A DNA stretch of 64,000 nt, taken from positions 51,970,401-52,034,400 of the forward strand of contig OY970830.1 in the NCBI GenBank assembly GCA_963853835.1, given 5' to 3'. Under the pieces are notes generated by a model. The model did no database searches and had not been told where the DNA came from. It was given only the letters and a program-made list of their open reading frames with translations. Positions 47,640 to 59,672 of the stretch are shown piece after piece. The DNA comes from Calendula officinalis (taxonomy: Eukaryota > Streptophyta > Magnoliopsida > Asterales > Asteraceae). Made by a program: the position numbers and the translations under genes. Positions within the stretch are counted from its first letter, which is position 1. Each line of letters starts with the position of its first letter.

Positions 47640-49064
47640 AATTGAGCCGATAATTTGAGCCGATAATTTGAGCCCAAATACCTTTGTGTTTTCGAATACT
47701 CACTATTTTTTCAAAGCCTCCATCATCTCCATGAATCGAATTAATAAGCTTACACCATAAGGACTCTTGTTCTTTGAAAAAATGCCACCTCCACTTATAC
47801 AAAAGAGATAAGTTTAGCGCATTTATACTCGAGATGCCCAAACCTCCTCTTTCTTTTTCAGCCAAGAAAAAGCCTTTGACCCAATTAATTTTCACTCTTT
47901 ATTCACCGATCCCCATAGAAACTGAGACCTTAATTGTTCCAAGCTCTTAATAATTGATTTAGGAGCTCGAAATATAGACATCCAAAAAATCCCACACTCC
48001 CTAATACTGATTTTATAAGTGTATCTTCCGCCTATATAAAGCATATTTGCCTTCCATTTTGAAAGCTTCAATCTCACCTTTTTCAGAACTTCCTCCCAAT
48101 TTGACGGATGACTCATATCCGCACCAATTTTAACACCCAAATACAAACATGAAAATGACCCCTTAATACAACCAAAATGATCACAAGCTACTTCAATAAC
48201 TGAATCAGCCACCCCTACCCCAAATACATTCGATTTATGAATGTTTAATTTGATACCAGAATACAAATAAAACTTGTTAAGAACAAATAAAATACAATCT
48301 AACTCTTTATGATCCCACTGTGAAAAAAACACAACATCATCAGCATAAAATAAATAAGATATTTTCAAATTATTTTTACCAATGCATACTCCTGTGATAC
48401 AACCATCTTTTACCGCCTTAGAAATCATTAAGTGTAAGCGCTCCATAGCAATAATAAATAAAAAAGGAGAAAGATGATCTCCTTGACGTAACCATTGAAC
48501 ATCGAAAATTCCTCCGTAGGGTTACCATTAACCAAAATAGAAAGTTCCGTTGACTCAAGACATTCTCGGATCCAATTTCTCCATTTCTTGCCAAATCCAA
48601 GATAAACAAGCATATAATCAAGAAATTCCCAACTAAGAGAATCATATGCTTTTTCAAAGTCAACTTTAAATAACATTAGTTTCTTTCTATTCAACTTGTA
48701 CCACTCCATAATTTCATTCACCATAATCGGGCCATCTAATATTTGACGACCTTTAATAAAAGTTGATTGTTCGGGACTAATAATTTTATCAACAACTTTA
48801 GATAACCCTAAAGCTAATAATTTAGCAATAATTTTATATAAAATACCAATTAATGAAATAGGCCAAAAATCTTTGACGAATGTTGGATTAGAAACTTTGG
48901 GGATCAAAGTAACAAAAGAGGAATTACAACCCCTCGGAATCTTACTCGTGGTCAAAATTTCTTGAACACACCTGAAAATATCATCTTTCAATTGCTCCCA
49001 ATAAGTTTTAAATAAATTTAAAGGTCATACCGTCCGGACCAGGAGCTTTGTCATAACCACAATA
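47640..49064 (-). pseudogene. LINE reverse transcriptase
   Basis: Motifs in order on the - strand are: YDKAPGPDG (near 49050), SLIGILYKIIAKLLALGLSK, PEQSTFIKGRQILDGP, the motif A region FKVDFEKAYDSLSWEFL (near 48640-48670) with its aspartate, and after a frameshift near 48490 the motif C FYADDVVFF (near 48330-48350). YLGVKIGADMSH and the downstream KERGGLGISS region (near 47850) follow. Stops at about 49008 and 47892 and the frameshift make it non-functional. The catalytic aspartates are still visible. Confidence 0.88.
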
Positions 49065-49165
49065 AAAATAAAATAAAAAAAGATTTGAGTGAGTTGAAAT
49101 TTAGTTTGAATCAAACAAAAACATCCCAAGACCATTTATAGATGCTTATGGTGATTAAATGACAA
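49065..49165. repeat. Direct repeat unit, copy 2, right part
   Basis: It matches 45735-45826 (gatttgag, gaatcaaacaaaaa, atcccaagacc, atgacaaaa). From 49166 to 49557 I see no recognisable feature except short AT-rich sequence. Confidence 0.7.
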
Positions 49166-49998
49166 AAAAGGGCTAGAGTGTTACGGTTTGACCCGAATAA
49201 CAAATCAATCCAAATGGCATTGAGTTAAATGGGTTTGACTTATTTGATTTACATTCGAATAACCGAACAATATCAGTGTTGTTTGAGTGCTATTGATATT
49301 GAGTAGTGAGGATGGTGGATGGTTCTTTAAATTTGAGTTTGTTTGTTTTTTTTTTTGAATTTTGAGTATGGATTAATCAGTTTATTATTATTTTACTATA
49401 TTTGATGCAAGTTACATGTTTTATTAAATTTTATTAATGTTAAAGGAAAATTAGTTCTTATAGATCATTCTCTTAGTTAGTTTTATGGAGAACTAAAAGA
49501 AATAATCCGATTACTTATTTGGTTGGTTTGGTTTTGACTAATTTGGTCTGGTCATTGTGTAACACCGCAAAAGTCCAAGCCATATTTTTTAAACGGAAGG
49601 GATATTTTTAAATCCAAAATACAAAAAGTATTTACAGCCCATATTAGGTTACAAAATACATAAAATATTTAACAAACGTTTAGTGTTACCTAAACCCAAG
49701 GCTTGTCCCATTTTCGAAATATCAGAGTGTGACAAACATCCTTTAACCCCGACTCTTTGGTCACCCTGTCAAACCTGAAAAGAGTCAACGAAATGAGGGA
49801 TTAGCATAAAGCTAAGTGAATGAACTTATAAACATTAAATTGCACAACCACAACAATTTAAGATAACACCCTTTGCAAATAGCAAATAACCAGAGGAGCG
49901 GGGTTTGGCCGAACCTGCAATTGTTGTTGGCCTACAACAGTTACCGATAGCCCTATGTTACTTGGTACAATACTAGGGCTCCTCGACCTACCCGTGTC

Positions 49999-52581
49999 TG
50001 TGACAACTCGACATTTTGGGTAAGTCAAAACTTTTCATTTCATACTTTCTATATTTAGAAAGTTTAGAAAATTTCCTCATTTCAATTCATTTCTATATTT
50101 TTGGCACATAAACACAACAAAACATCATCATTTTCATCATGCATTAGTGTTTGACTATTTTGGTCAACACAACATGTCATTTTATTATTTTGGTGACATT
50201 AAACAAAATCATTTCTAAAAACTTATACTTATACATTAAAACACTAAATAATTAATAAAACGCGACGCGTAACGAGTTTTAATCCAAGAACCGACACATG
50301 AATGTTGTCTTGACCCATTGGAGCCGAACCCTAGTCCTTCCCCTTCAATTTTCAGCCAAGCTTACCAAAGTCATCATTATCACCTTTTGATGTTATCCTT
50401 ATCCTCTTATCAAAGTTTTAAACGAATCCTAGTTGTACCCACACTTATACACCAACTATATAAATGATACAACATGTCACAAATCCTTGTGTCGTCGACT
50501 TCATCACCACCACCGAATCCTTAACCATTCGGCCAAAGCTCCAAATCGCAACAAGCAATCCCTTTTTGTTCGTTGTTTCATTCGGTATTCGCAAGGTATA
50601 CTCCAAATCCCTTATGTTTTCACTTGAGTTTCTTTCATTCGTAGCCTATGTCGAAACCGAGACCATGGCCAAAGGCCATATGGTCTCGGCAATTCCATAA
50701 TCTCACCAAAACCGAACCATGTTGGCTTGGTTATCCATGCATGCATGCGTGTGTGTGTTTTGTTTTCGGTATTCGTTTGTTTATTGTTTTTCATGAAAAC
50801 CAAAGCCTTTAAATCCTAACTTTTTACATATCAACCACATTGAAAAACCACATAACACCCTAGAATCCGGTAACTTTTGGTACCACTTTTGCGTTGTTTT
50901 GACCCAAAAACTGGTCAAAACCCTAACCAAAACCCAAGCACAAAACCCTAATCGGTCAAACCCTAGATCCGAACCCTTTTGACCGAGCCATTGACCGAAA
51001 CCCACTAAGTTGACTCGTGAGTTGACTGAGTTGACCCACTTGTCGACCATTTGACCGAATTTGACCCATAAATGAATCGGGCCAAGGCTTGAAGTTGGCC
51101 CAAACCGATTTAACCCTAGCCGGCCCAAATCGTGAACCCTAATTGGGCCGATCCCAATTCTTTTTGGCCAAAACAGTCCCGAAAGCCCATTGGGGCCGAG
51201 GCCCGTACACGGTCCATGGCAAGCCTAAACTTCAGCCCAAACAATTCGGCCCATAGTCCAAAATCGGCCCATATGGCCCATGTCGTGGCCCATTAGCCCA
51301 ATCCATTTCATTTCGGCCAATTTCTAAACCCAATTCATTTCATTTCGGCCCATTTAATCCAACCAACCCCAATAAGCCCATTATGGAGGGCCTTAGCCCA
51401 AGTGCCGGCCCGTTAACCCAAATCTAGGCCCCATAACCCAAAATCGTTACAAAAGTTGCGTAAACATAAACATTTTAAATCAAAACTCTTTTCATAAACA
51501 AACATACAATACCAAGAATAACATCACACAAACAATACATCATAGATCACCTGTGCGAGATAGCTTAGACTAATTAGGAACCTTGTGCATTTAGGCGCTT
51601 GGAATCTTTAAGGAACCATCAGTTGAAGTGTTTGTGATCTAAGCTAAGCATCAGGTGAGTCCACATCCCCTTTTTACTCTTTTTACTGTTTTATAACTTA
51701 TGGGGTGAAAAACATAACATGCTACATTTACTATTTCATATTTGACAGTATTACATTATCATTTCATTTTCATTATGGCATGACAAACAATTCATTATAC
51801 CGTACTAAGTTCAGCCTTCATTAAGTAGAGTACCTACACCCTGGATATACGAATATTACTATTGGCCAATACTCAGCCGCCTACATTTTGATCATTACTT
51901 GGTTTATCTAAGACATCGGGAGCGTATTATCCATGACTTTATAACACACACATGGGAGCTGCACTTTTGATTGTGAACTTAGGGGGATGGGTATAATACC
52001 TCAATGGGAGTAGCTACATGTTGGAAATAACAGTCATATAATGCCAAACTTATGATAAACCGTGTACAACAAACATTTTTACATCAAACACTTGAATTGT
52101 AGATCATCTACAATTTCTTTACATTTCATTTTGGTTTTTCAACTTCTTGTACAATTACATTACTTGTCAATAGTCATAAAACATTTTCATATTACACACA
52201 TTGTAGCAAATACAAACATTTTACATACATTTTTACTTAACCTGTGAATTCACTCAACAATTTAGTTGACCTTAATAAGTTATATTTTTCAGATAATCTA
52301 GAGACTCAGTGAGCAATCGGGATGTGAGCAGCAATTATCTTCTAGCCATGAACTATCTTTGCACTTTAGTTTTCAAACAATCTTTTCATTTCAAAACTTA
52401 CTATTTTAGGAAACTTTCTATTTTTAGAAATTTCTATTTTTAGCAATGAAACATTATTATAGATTTTATTGCGTGGTTGTTTGATTACTATATCACTTCC
52501 TTTTATAACATGAACGTTAAACTTCCGTTCTTCCGCAAAACATTTTAATGACGTTAAACTCATTTATGGCGGGGTGTGACA
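49999..52581 (+). mobile_element. Solo LTR (2583 bp) with target duplication gtgtc
   Basis: It runs from TGTGACAACTCGACA to GCGGGGTGTGACA. The 5-bp duplication gtgtc lies at 49994-49998 and 52582-52586. No internal region is present, so it is a solo LTR of a different gypsy family (TGTGAC ends). Orientation is inferred from its ends. It includes a long stretch rich in ggccca and ttgacc repeats (about 50930-51440) and ATGCATGC runs near 50737. I see no gene. Confidence 0.92.
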
Positions 52582-52764
52582 GTGTCCAAGGAGTCCTAGT
52601 CGCGTTACCAATAACATACGATGCCCAACCCTTAACTGAACAAGCTGACCTCTATCCGTGTATCATGTGCGCATATAACATTTTAATTAACACATAACGT
52701 TCAATTAAACAACACCCAAACAATAACCAAATCGAAAAAGAAATTATGCAGCCAAACAGCCAAG

Positions 52765-52848
52765 TTCGCGCCAAAGTTCGCGTCGTGAACTTAAGTTCCC
52801 ACCTCAGTTCGCGGCCGTGAACTGATGGTTCGCGCCGTGAACTCCTAA
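52765..52848. repeat. Palindromic GC-rich cluster (GTTCGCGCC/GTGAACT type)
   Basis: Within the outer gypsy LTR, agttcgcg, gttcgcgcc, cgtgaact and ggccgtgaactg occur in both orientations. A similar cluster of the same words is in the gypsy LTR at 59325-59490. Confidence 0.7.
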
Positions 52849-52931
52849 CAGAAACCAAAATTCTGCATTTTTCAGCCAAAACCCAAGTGGAATCCAAACC
52901 ATTGCAAGTTATAGTACATAATGGTTATAAA

Positions 52932-54035
52932 TGTTGGAATTATATGCACAGTTAGTCAACCTATGGTGATACATCCATGCCTACGAAACACTTAAGGGTC
53001 ACACCGGTGAGTGCATGTAATACGAGTAAGATATGTGATGATACTTGGAAGAGGAATGATTCATAATAGTCTTTATGAATCAGTTAAGTATTAAGTTAAG
53101 TTGAACTTATTACTAGATTAGTTTAACTAACTAATTAATACAAGTATTTATACATTTACTAGTTGAGTAAATTTATAATGTGTTAATTACAGATTATCCA
53201 TAATATGATTTATAGCAATTAAATCATGTAGTGTTTGGATAAAATTATTGTTTTGATTATATAAAGTTTATTATATAACTTATTATTAAAACTCTAAAAT
53301 ACAAAGTATATATTTCGTATATATGATATACGCGAAATATATAAGTGTATAATACTAGACATCTAATAATTAAGTGCAACAATAATAACTAGATAAACTG
53401 TAAGGCTTAAATGTGTAAAAAATAAGTTTAATTAAGAAATTAATCTTAATTAAACTAGAAGGGCCCTAAGTGAAAGTCCTTCTATTATAAATAGAAGGCT
53501 TGGGGTTCCCTTGTAAATGCTTGACACTCCAGAAAAAGAAACCTAGCCTCCCTCCCCTTTGGTTCGGCCGAAACTACCAAGAACACAAGTTCTTACGTTC
53601 TTCGTTCTTCTCCGTTCTTCGTTTTCTTGAAGTCTTTGAAGATCAAGATCATTACAAGGATCTACTAGAAGATCACTCGTCATGTTCATCATTAGTGGAC
53701 TTACTTAAGCAAGATTAAGGTATGATTTGGAAAACCCTTTTTCCTCTTCCCTCTCTTTCGATCGACGGCACCAAGAACCTGGTGCGTCGAATACACACAA
53801 GTGTGTGTGTGTGTTCGAGTTTTTCGTACAAGGTTTCTTTCTTGTTAATCTAGTCTAGATTTCCAACATCCCCAATCCTTTAGGGTTTAAGGATTAAGTT
53901 TAATCTCATTTAGGGATTAAACTAGCTAGTTGGTTTAAACCGGCAAGAACAAGTTCATGTTCTTGTCAGTAATGGTTCGAACCAAGTGACTATAAGGTTG
54001 ACCCATGTGGTTGATCAGTTATGAGAAACCCTACA
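52932..54035 (+). repeat. 5' LTR of copia-2b (1104 bp)
   Basis: It starts TGTTGGAATTATATGCAC, ends AACCCTACA and aligns along its length with the reverse complement of the copia-2a LTRs. A TATAAATAG sequence at 53486-53494 is the probable LTR promoter TATA box. Confidence 0.9.
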
Positions 54036-54036
54036 G

Positions 54037-54049
54037 TGGTATCAGAACG
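54037..54049 (+). other. Primer-binding site of copia-2b
   Basis: TGGTATCAGAACG, directly after the LTR, matches the initiator Met tRNA pattern with one change relative to copia-2a (GAGC to GAAC). Confidence 0.85.
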
Positions 54050-54164
54050 TTGGTTTAGAGATCTAAACAAGATTAAAAAAGTTTTTTTTTTGGTTTGTTT
54101 AATTTCAAAGTATTTATTTTTGTTCCAATTTCTTTTTCTTCCTTATGATTTTCGAATTAGAGAA

Positions 54165-54560
54165 AGAACCCTAGGACCAAGAACATTAAACTAGTTTAGT
54201 TTAATTGGTCAAAAGGATTCTTTCCCTCCCCTTGTTTTTCGAAATATGAAGAAGGACCCTAGGACCAATAACATTAAACTATTATAGTATAATTGGTCAA
54301 AAGGATTCTTCCCCTACATGTTTTTCGAAAATTTGGAAGAACCCTAGGACCAAGAATATTAAACTAGTTTAGTTTAATTGGTCAAAAGGATTCTTTCCTA
54401 TTCCCCTTAGATTTTGAAATCTAGAGGAAACTTGGACACCAAGTATGTTAAACTAGTTTAGTTTAATTGGTGAAAAGGATTCTTAGCCTTAAGAATTTCG
54501 AAACCCTAAAGAACCCTATGACCAAGAACGTTAAACTAGTCAAGTTTAATTGGTTAAGGT
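54165..54560. repeat. Tandem repeats in the copia-2b leader
   Basis: Five units of about 65-95 bp each have ccctaggaccaagaa, ttaaactagtttagttt, aattggtcaaaaggattctt and a short variable part. They are the counterparts of 29960-30480. The remaining leader up to 56518 is AT-rich and without genes. Confidence 0.85.
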
Positions 54561-56127
54561 GATTAATTAAAAACATGATCTAGAACCTAGTAAATTAAAC
54601 AAGTTCATGCTTAAAAGGTTTAATTATTGATTTAATAGGTTTATTAAAGCTAGTTATTTAAACCTAGAAATCTAGACAAAGTTTTTGTCTATAAGGTTTA
54701 AATTAAAAGTTTAAATAAATTTATTAAAGTTATAATCTATCCTAAAATTTAAACAAAGATAATTGTTCAGATAGGATTGATTAGGATTAATTCCTTTTTA
54801 ATAAAACATGTTTTTGATCAAGAAAGTTAAAACCTAGTTTTGATTGATCAAGAACAAGATTAGGATTTAATTAATAAAAAGGAATTCATAAGGATTAAAA
54901 GAAGTGTTAATTTTAAGGTTTAAAATTAACAAGATGTATTTATATTTATATATATAATTTTTGAATTTTTTAAATATTTAAAAGAAAATGCATTTTTAAA
55001 AAATAAAATAGTTTATACGTATTTTAATTAGATCAAGTTAAAATACATATGTATAAACTAGGTGTAATATTCTTATTAGAATATTATTAGGTTTTAAAGT
55101 AATAAATTGTATATATTAAATACAAGATTAAATGGGACATTAAATATAAAATGTTATTTTTGATCGTGTAGTTATAATATCAATGTAACTAGAATTTGTA
55201 TTAAGTTATAATTAAACTAGAAAAAGTTGTAAATAACTAGAAATTGTACAAACAAAGTTTTATTAAAATTAGATAATACAAAAGTTATAAGTATTGTAAT
55301 TAGATTGTATAAAGTTATAAGTTATTATAACTAGTTAATTACACAAGTATAATATAAGTATATTACGAGTTACGTAAGATACTAGATTAATGATGAAGAG
55401 TTAAATAACATAAGAACTTGAGTACCTATATTTAACTAGTGTAAGTTAAATATAATAATGGTTCAAACAAACTAGAATTATTATATATAGTCTTTATATA
55501 ATAAGTTTATTAGAATTCACCAAGTATAGACCGGTGATTGTGTTTGCTTAAGTTCTATCATGGTTGTTGGAGCTAATGGAAGCTACACAAGAAAATCACA
55601 AAGTTTATAAGTGTGTCCTTAGGACATAAGTTTTTGGTCGAATTTAATAAGTTAAAATAAATGTTTAATGATTTATTAAACAAGTGAAAGACAAGATGTG
55701 TTAAACTAGGATTATGATTCAAGTTCAGGATTAAAATTCACATTTTAAAGTTTAACATAAGGTTCAATTTTTCAAGTATTTAAAACGAGCAAGTTTTATT
55801 AAGAAAAAGGGTTTTCATAAAACCTAGTAAAACGTTTTGTACACCTCGTTTTAGGTATAAATATAAATCGCGCAACCTATTGAAACTATAAGTTTTAAAA
55901 GGAAAAAGATTTAAAAAGGTGTCTTGTGGATTTCTTGAATACACAAGTCGCACATTTTAAATAAAGGATTAAAATTGGAATAAGGATTAAAACCCAAGAA
56001 AATCTTAGATCTAAGTACTACCCACCTAATGGAACACCTCACTTGTTAAACGGTACTTGCAATGTAAGGAGAAAGAACCTTAGATGAAAGTTCAAACCAT
56101 TGCGAGTGTTAGGGTGCGTAAGGTTCT

Positions 56128-56207
56128 GTGATAATCGGGAGTCCCGACGCAGAACATCACACTGTCTTAGATGGTATGATCTACTTTGGTGATAATCGGG
56201 AGTCCCG
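56128..56207 (+). other. Twin leader motif GTGATAATCGGGAGTCCCG (copia-2b)
   Basis: Exact copies at 56128-56146 and 56189-56207, 61 bp apart and about 310 bp before the gag start. They are conserved with copia-2a, although the sequence between them has diverged. Confidence 0.65.
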
Positions 56208-56518
56208 GCCCAAAAAGTACTTAAGTAGAATAAACATACTAGACTTTATTGCAATTATAAATGTGCAATTGGATTGTACAAAGTCGTAATAAGTTAAAAA
56301 GTCTATTGATTCTACGACCTATAGGAATCGTATCAAATCTTGGTGCGATTGGTAAGGATGTTACCTACCAGAAATAGCATGTCTCGTCGGGAAGTGCCCA
56401 AACCTTGCGGCGAGAATGTGAAATATGGATCCTAGGCCTAAAATATTAATTATGGGTTTATAATATAATTTAGAGATGTTTATTGATGATTACTAATTAA
56501 AGTGGGTTTGATTTGTAG

Positions 56519-57252
56519 ATGGCAGCAATAGCCACAATGACGAGTACCAACAAACTCTCGCCACGTTCTTTCCTAGGAAAGAAAGAATTGACTGGGTCAA
56601 ATTTCCTCAATTGGAAGCGTGATCTTAGGGTCATGCTCAATCCAGATAGGAAAAGTAAGGACCTAGAAAGAACAATGTTAAAACCCCCTGCCTAGGATGC
56701 AAAGAATGAACCAAGACAAGCATTTTATGCTTGTAGGGCGTTCGTTTCTTGCAAAATGGCTAAGGGAACATCAATAAGTTCTCACATCATGAAAATGAAA
56801 GTGCACATTGATCTCCTTACCAGACTTGGTCACCCCATGCCTTTGCAGTTAGCACTGGACACTATACTCAACTCGTTGTCCTATGACTACAAGCCCTTTG
56901 TAGCCAACTACAACGCACGTACCATCTATAAATCCATTGTTGAGCTACATTCAGTGCTCAAAGCTGTTGAGTTAAGTTTTGGGACCAAATCTAAGGATGA
57001 TCAATTGGTGACTGATGCAAATGGCAAGAAGAGAGGAAGGCAAGTTGGTGAAGGAAAGGGTAAAACTAACCCCAACCAAGAAATGCCAAATGGTAAGAAA
57101 GTCAAATGAAAGGTCAAGAAGGTGAAGCCTAACTTAGCAAGAACCGAGAATCGGTGCTTTGAGTGTGGCATGATCGGGCAATGTAAAAGAAATTGTCCAA
57201 AGGGTGTCAGTGGTGGAGGAATTGCAAGTTCCTCAGGTAACACGACCAAACT
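56519..57252 (+). pseudogene. Copia-2b gag
   Basis: From the ATG at 56519 the frame reads MAAIATMTSTNKLSPRSF, KKELTGSNFLNWKRDLRVML and continues through ISSHIMKMKVHIDLLTRLGHP and LDTILNSLSYDYKPFV to a basic region. The zinc knuckle follows (CFECGMIGQCKRNC, near 57156-57197), where Gln stands at the place of the zinc-binding His. Two in-frame stops occur, a TAG near 56693 and a TGA at 57107-57109, without frameshifts. Gag forms the particle and binds RNA. It resembles the copia-2a gag at 27654-27959 over the N-terminal half. Confidence 0.9.
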
Positions 57253-57838
57253 CCTTAATCACTTTAAGACACTTGTAAAGTATATTATGAGTAATCTAAT
57301 TGTTGCAATCGTTTATTGCAGGAGGAGATGGAAAGTGATGGTTGTAACACCCGTATTTTTATAACATCGTTTAAAACATTTAAAATATGATTTACAACAT
57401 TTTCCATATAATCCAAAATACAGTTTAACAAAAACTTTGAAACCTTTATCAGAGTATACAAAAATACGGGGTCACCAAGTATATCAAAACCATAGGCAAA
57501 CGGGATCTACCTACGAGCTCCCGAGCTAAATATATCAAGGCCACTCCTAGTGCAACCTTCTATCGCTTCAAACCTGTACCTAAGTACATAGCCACATAAA
57601 CAAACGTAGTACGTGAGACAAAATAGTCTCGTGAGACACATGGGTTTTAGACCCAAATAATAATAATCATTTCATAAATATATAAACACATATATATACG
57701 ACATCAATACCGTCTAGTCACCCTATTGTGACCCTATCAATTTCTGCTCTCCTAGCAATCATATCTAACTATCGGGTTTCCCCCGAACTAGCTAGAAGCA
57801 CAAACACACCTAATACATAAACATATATGTACTAGAAT

Positions 57839-57967
57839 CACATTAACTTACTAACCGAAATCCATCGCCATTAGTGAGCTTCACATTAACTTATTAACCG
57901 AAATCCATCGCCATTAATAAGTTTCACATTAGCTTATTAACCGAAATCCATCGCCATTAATAAGCTT
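57839..57967. repeat. 42-bp tandem repeat, three units
   Basis: Units start tcacatta at 57839, 57881 and 57924 and contain ccgaaatccatcgccatta. The right LTR carries the same three units at about 63647-63775, so the repeat predates this insertion. Confidence 0.88.
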
Positions 57968-59324
57968 TAAGATACCGGCAAGAGGGATTCACCCAATCTA
58001 CCGATACATGCCTTACTCGCCGGAATACGTCCAGTTAGCAAGACTACTAACGTGGATGAGTCGATGGGAATCCACCCAACTGCCCCTCATTCCACACCTC
58101 ATGACCGGGGGTCCCCCGCATCATCACATCACCTCATTCTTACCATAACTCAACAGTTATTTCAATCAAAGCCTTCGGCTATCACATAAATCATCAAACA
58201 AGTTAGTTATTCAATAATAACCATATATAACTAGTTCGACCTAGTATGAACGTACATGTATAGTCCCATGGACTCGATCATTAACAATTCACATCTACTA
58301 CTACATCTAGGACTCTAGAAGGCCCATACTTACTTATTTCATAAGATACATTTCTCATTTATCGATAACATAATACTTTTATATCTCTGTTGACTATAAT
58401 ATATGATTATTACTAGTCACATCATCTTCATTTTTATATATATTCGTTTCTTACTTTTATTAGTAAGTTTTACCAATAGGTACTCATTAATATAAGAATC
58501 ATTTCTAATTGCTTTACTAATACATATTTATTAATAAAGGCTCAGTATACATTCTTTTACTCAATAACCTTATTATTATGGTTCGTTAATAAAGGTTTCA
58601 TAATTACATATTTCATCATAAACACCTCCAAATTCATCAACCATACTAGACATATTCTAGTATCACATTGTACCTACCTTCTTATCTTTTCATTCATTAT
58701 GTTTATCAATTTATCAATAAAGACCCATAAGATATTATAAGTATTTTCAAAACTCTTTGCTATGTACCCAGTTTAAAAGTCTCATGTACTCACCTTAGCG
58801 ATAGCTAATCCATATCGTGTTCATCAATACGAATCCTTGCTTCCCGCCTTTGGAACATCTCAAATCTTTAGGTCCTTGCAACCTATCAACATAATCATCA
58901 CATTTCTAGTTATCATCAATAACTAGACATCATATAACATCAACATAATCAACCCCAACCACCAAGTTCATCAACTTGGTGTAGATCCATAATCCCTAGT
59001 TTATGGTTACCAATCCCAAATCATAGATCTGACATAACCTATAGTTCACACACTTCCTATGTGTGTTTCATACTCACCATCAACATATTTAGGCAAGACT
59101 TTTGACAAATTACCATTATCACCACTTTTCCCCAAATCAAGTTCATAAACTAGCTAGGAGATGAAGCATACCTTAGATCTTAGTTTAGATGCATAAATCC
59201 TAAAAGATGGTGAAGATCTAAGCTCAAGAACACCAAAATCGCCTCCTTCTTCTCCAATCTCGGCTGCACCAAGTGAAGGAGTGAAAATGAGGAAACCCTA
59301 GCTTTTTCCCGATTTAAAGCTGGT

Positions 59325-59490
59325 CCCGCAGAGTTCGCGCCGTGAACTCCCCTTTCGCGCCGCGAACTTCCCCGATCGTGAACTCTTCGCGTTCGTGAAC
59401 CAGCCGCGAACTCCGATCTCTGAAAACCCCAAGTCTCTTCCCGATCCTCGCGATCGCGAGGAGTAGTTCGCGCCGCGAACTCCCTTACCC
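59325..59490. repeat. Palindromic GC-rich cluster (GTTCGCGCCGCGAACT type)
   Basis: Near-perfect palindromes such as gttcgcgccgtgaac, agttcgcgccgcgaact and cctcgcgatcgcgagg follow one another. They sit in the distal part of the LTR amid AT-rich sequence. Confidence 0.8.
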
Positions 59491-59656
59491 AGGCAGGCTG
59501 CAACTTTTGTTGATCGTCTCGACCCGGTTTCGCCCATAACTTTCTCATACGATGTCCAAATGACACGAAACCAATTCCCACGTTCTTTAAACGATTTATC
59601 CTTATTTAAAATATTTTTAAATAATTTATATTACACAATAAATTCGGGTCGTTACA

Positions 59657-59672
59657 ACTATCCACCCCTTAA
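59657..59672 (-). other. Polypurine tract of the right-hand gypsy element
   Basis: On the - strand the sequence reads aaggggtggatag directly before the LTR, preceded by a ccgaggacgg segment. This is the standard plant gypsy arrangement and sets the orientation. Confidence 0.85.

Larger units (their letters stand above)
46700..49064 (-). mobile_element. L1-type LINE, 5'-truncated
   Basis: The poly(A) tail appears as ten T at 46700-46709, marking the 3' end on the - strand. The element covers the reverse transcriptase and the C-terminal zinc-binding domain. No endonuclease domain is present, because the sequence begins at YDKAPGPDG near 49055, in the N-terminal part of RT. Such 5' truncation is common for LINEs. 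It sits inside copy 2 of a direct repeat whose uninterrupted copy is at 45585. Confidence 0.88.
49558..52931 (-). mobile_element. Ty3-gypsy LTR interrupted by two insertions (49558-49998 and 52582-52931 remain)
   Basis: It starts TGTAACACCGCAAAA like the solo LTR at 23142. The two share further blocks such as cctgaaaag-gtcaacga, agggattagca and aagctaagtgaatgaa near 49777-49828. At 49999-52581 another LTR is inserted, and at 52932 copia-2b begins, so the rest must lie beyond the window. The strand is inferred from similarity of its ends to the other LTRs. Confidence 0.75.
52932..57342 (+). mobile_element. Copia-2b: Ty1-copia-type element, 5' part
   Basis: The 5' LTR is 52932-54035 and the primer-binding site TGGTATCAGAACG starts at 54037. 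The leader and gag match copia-2a in the opposite orientation. A gypsy element enters at 57343, soon after gag, and the remainder of copia-2b lies beyond the window. The left target duplication would be ataaa (52927-52931) but cannot be checked. Confidence 0.9.
57343..59656 (-). repeat. 3' LTR of the right-hand gypsy element (2314 bp)
   Basis: It runs from TGTAACACCCGTATT to GGGTCGTTACA. Its first 850 bases match the right LTR closely; I saw about six differences in the first 370. It contains a three-unit 42-bp tandem (57839-57967) and a palindromic GC-rich cluster (59325-59490). Confidence 0.9.

Noticed and set aside
59180..59581. Two overlapping 79-133-codon frames on the - strand rich in Arg and Gly
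   Set aside because: They cover the GC-rich palindromic cluster of an LTR, where stop codons are rare by composition. No known domain.
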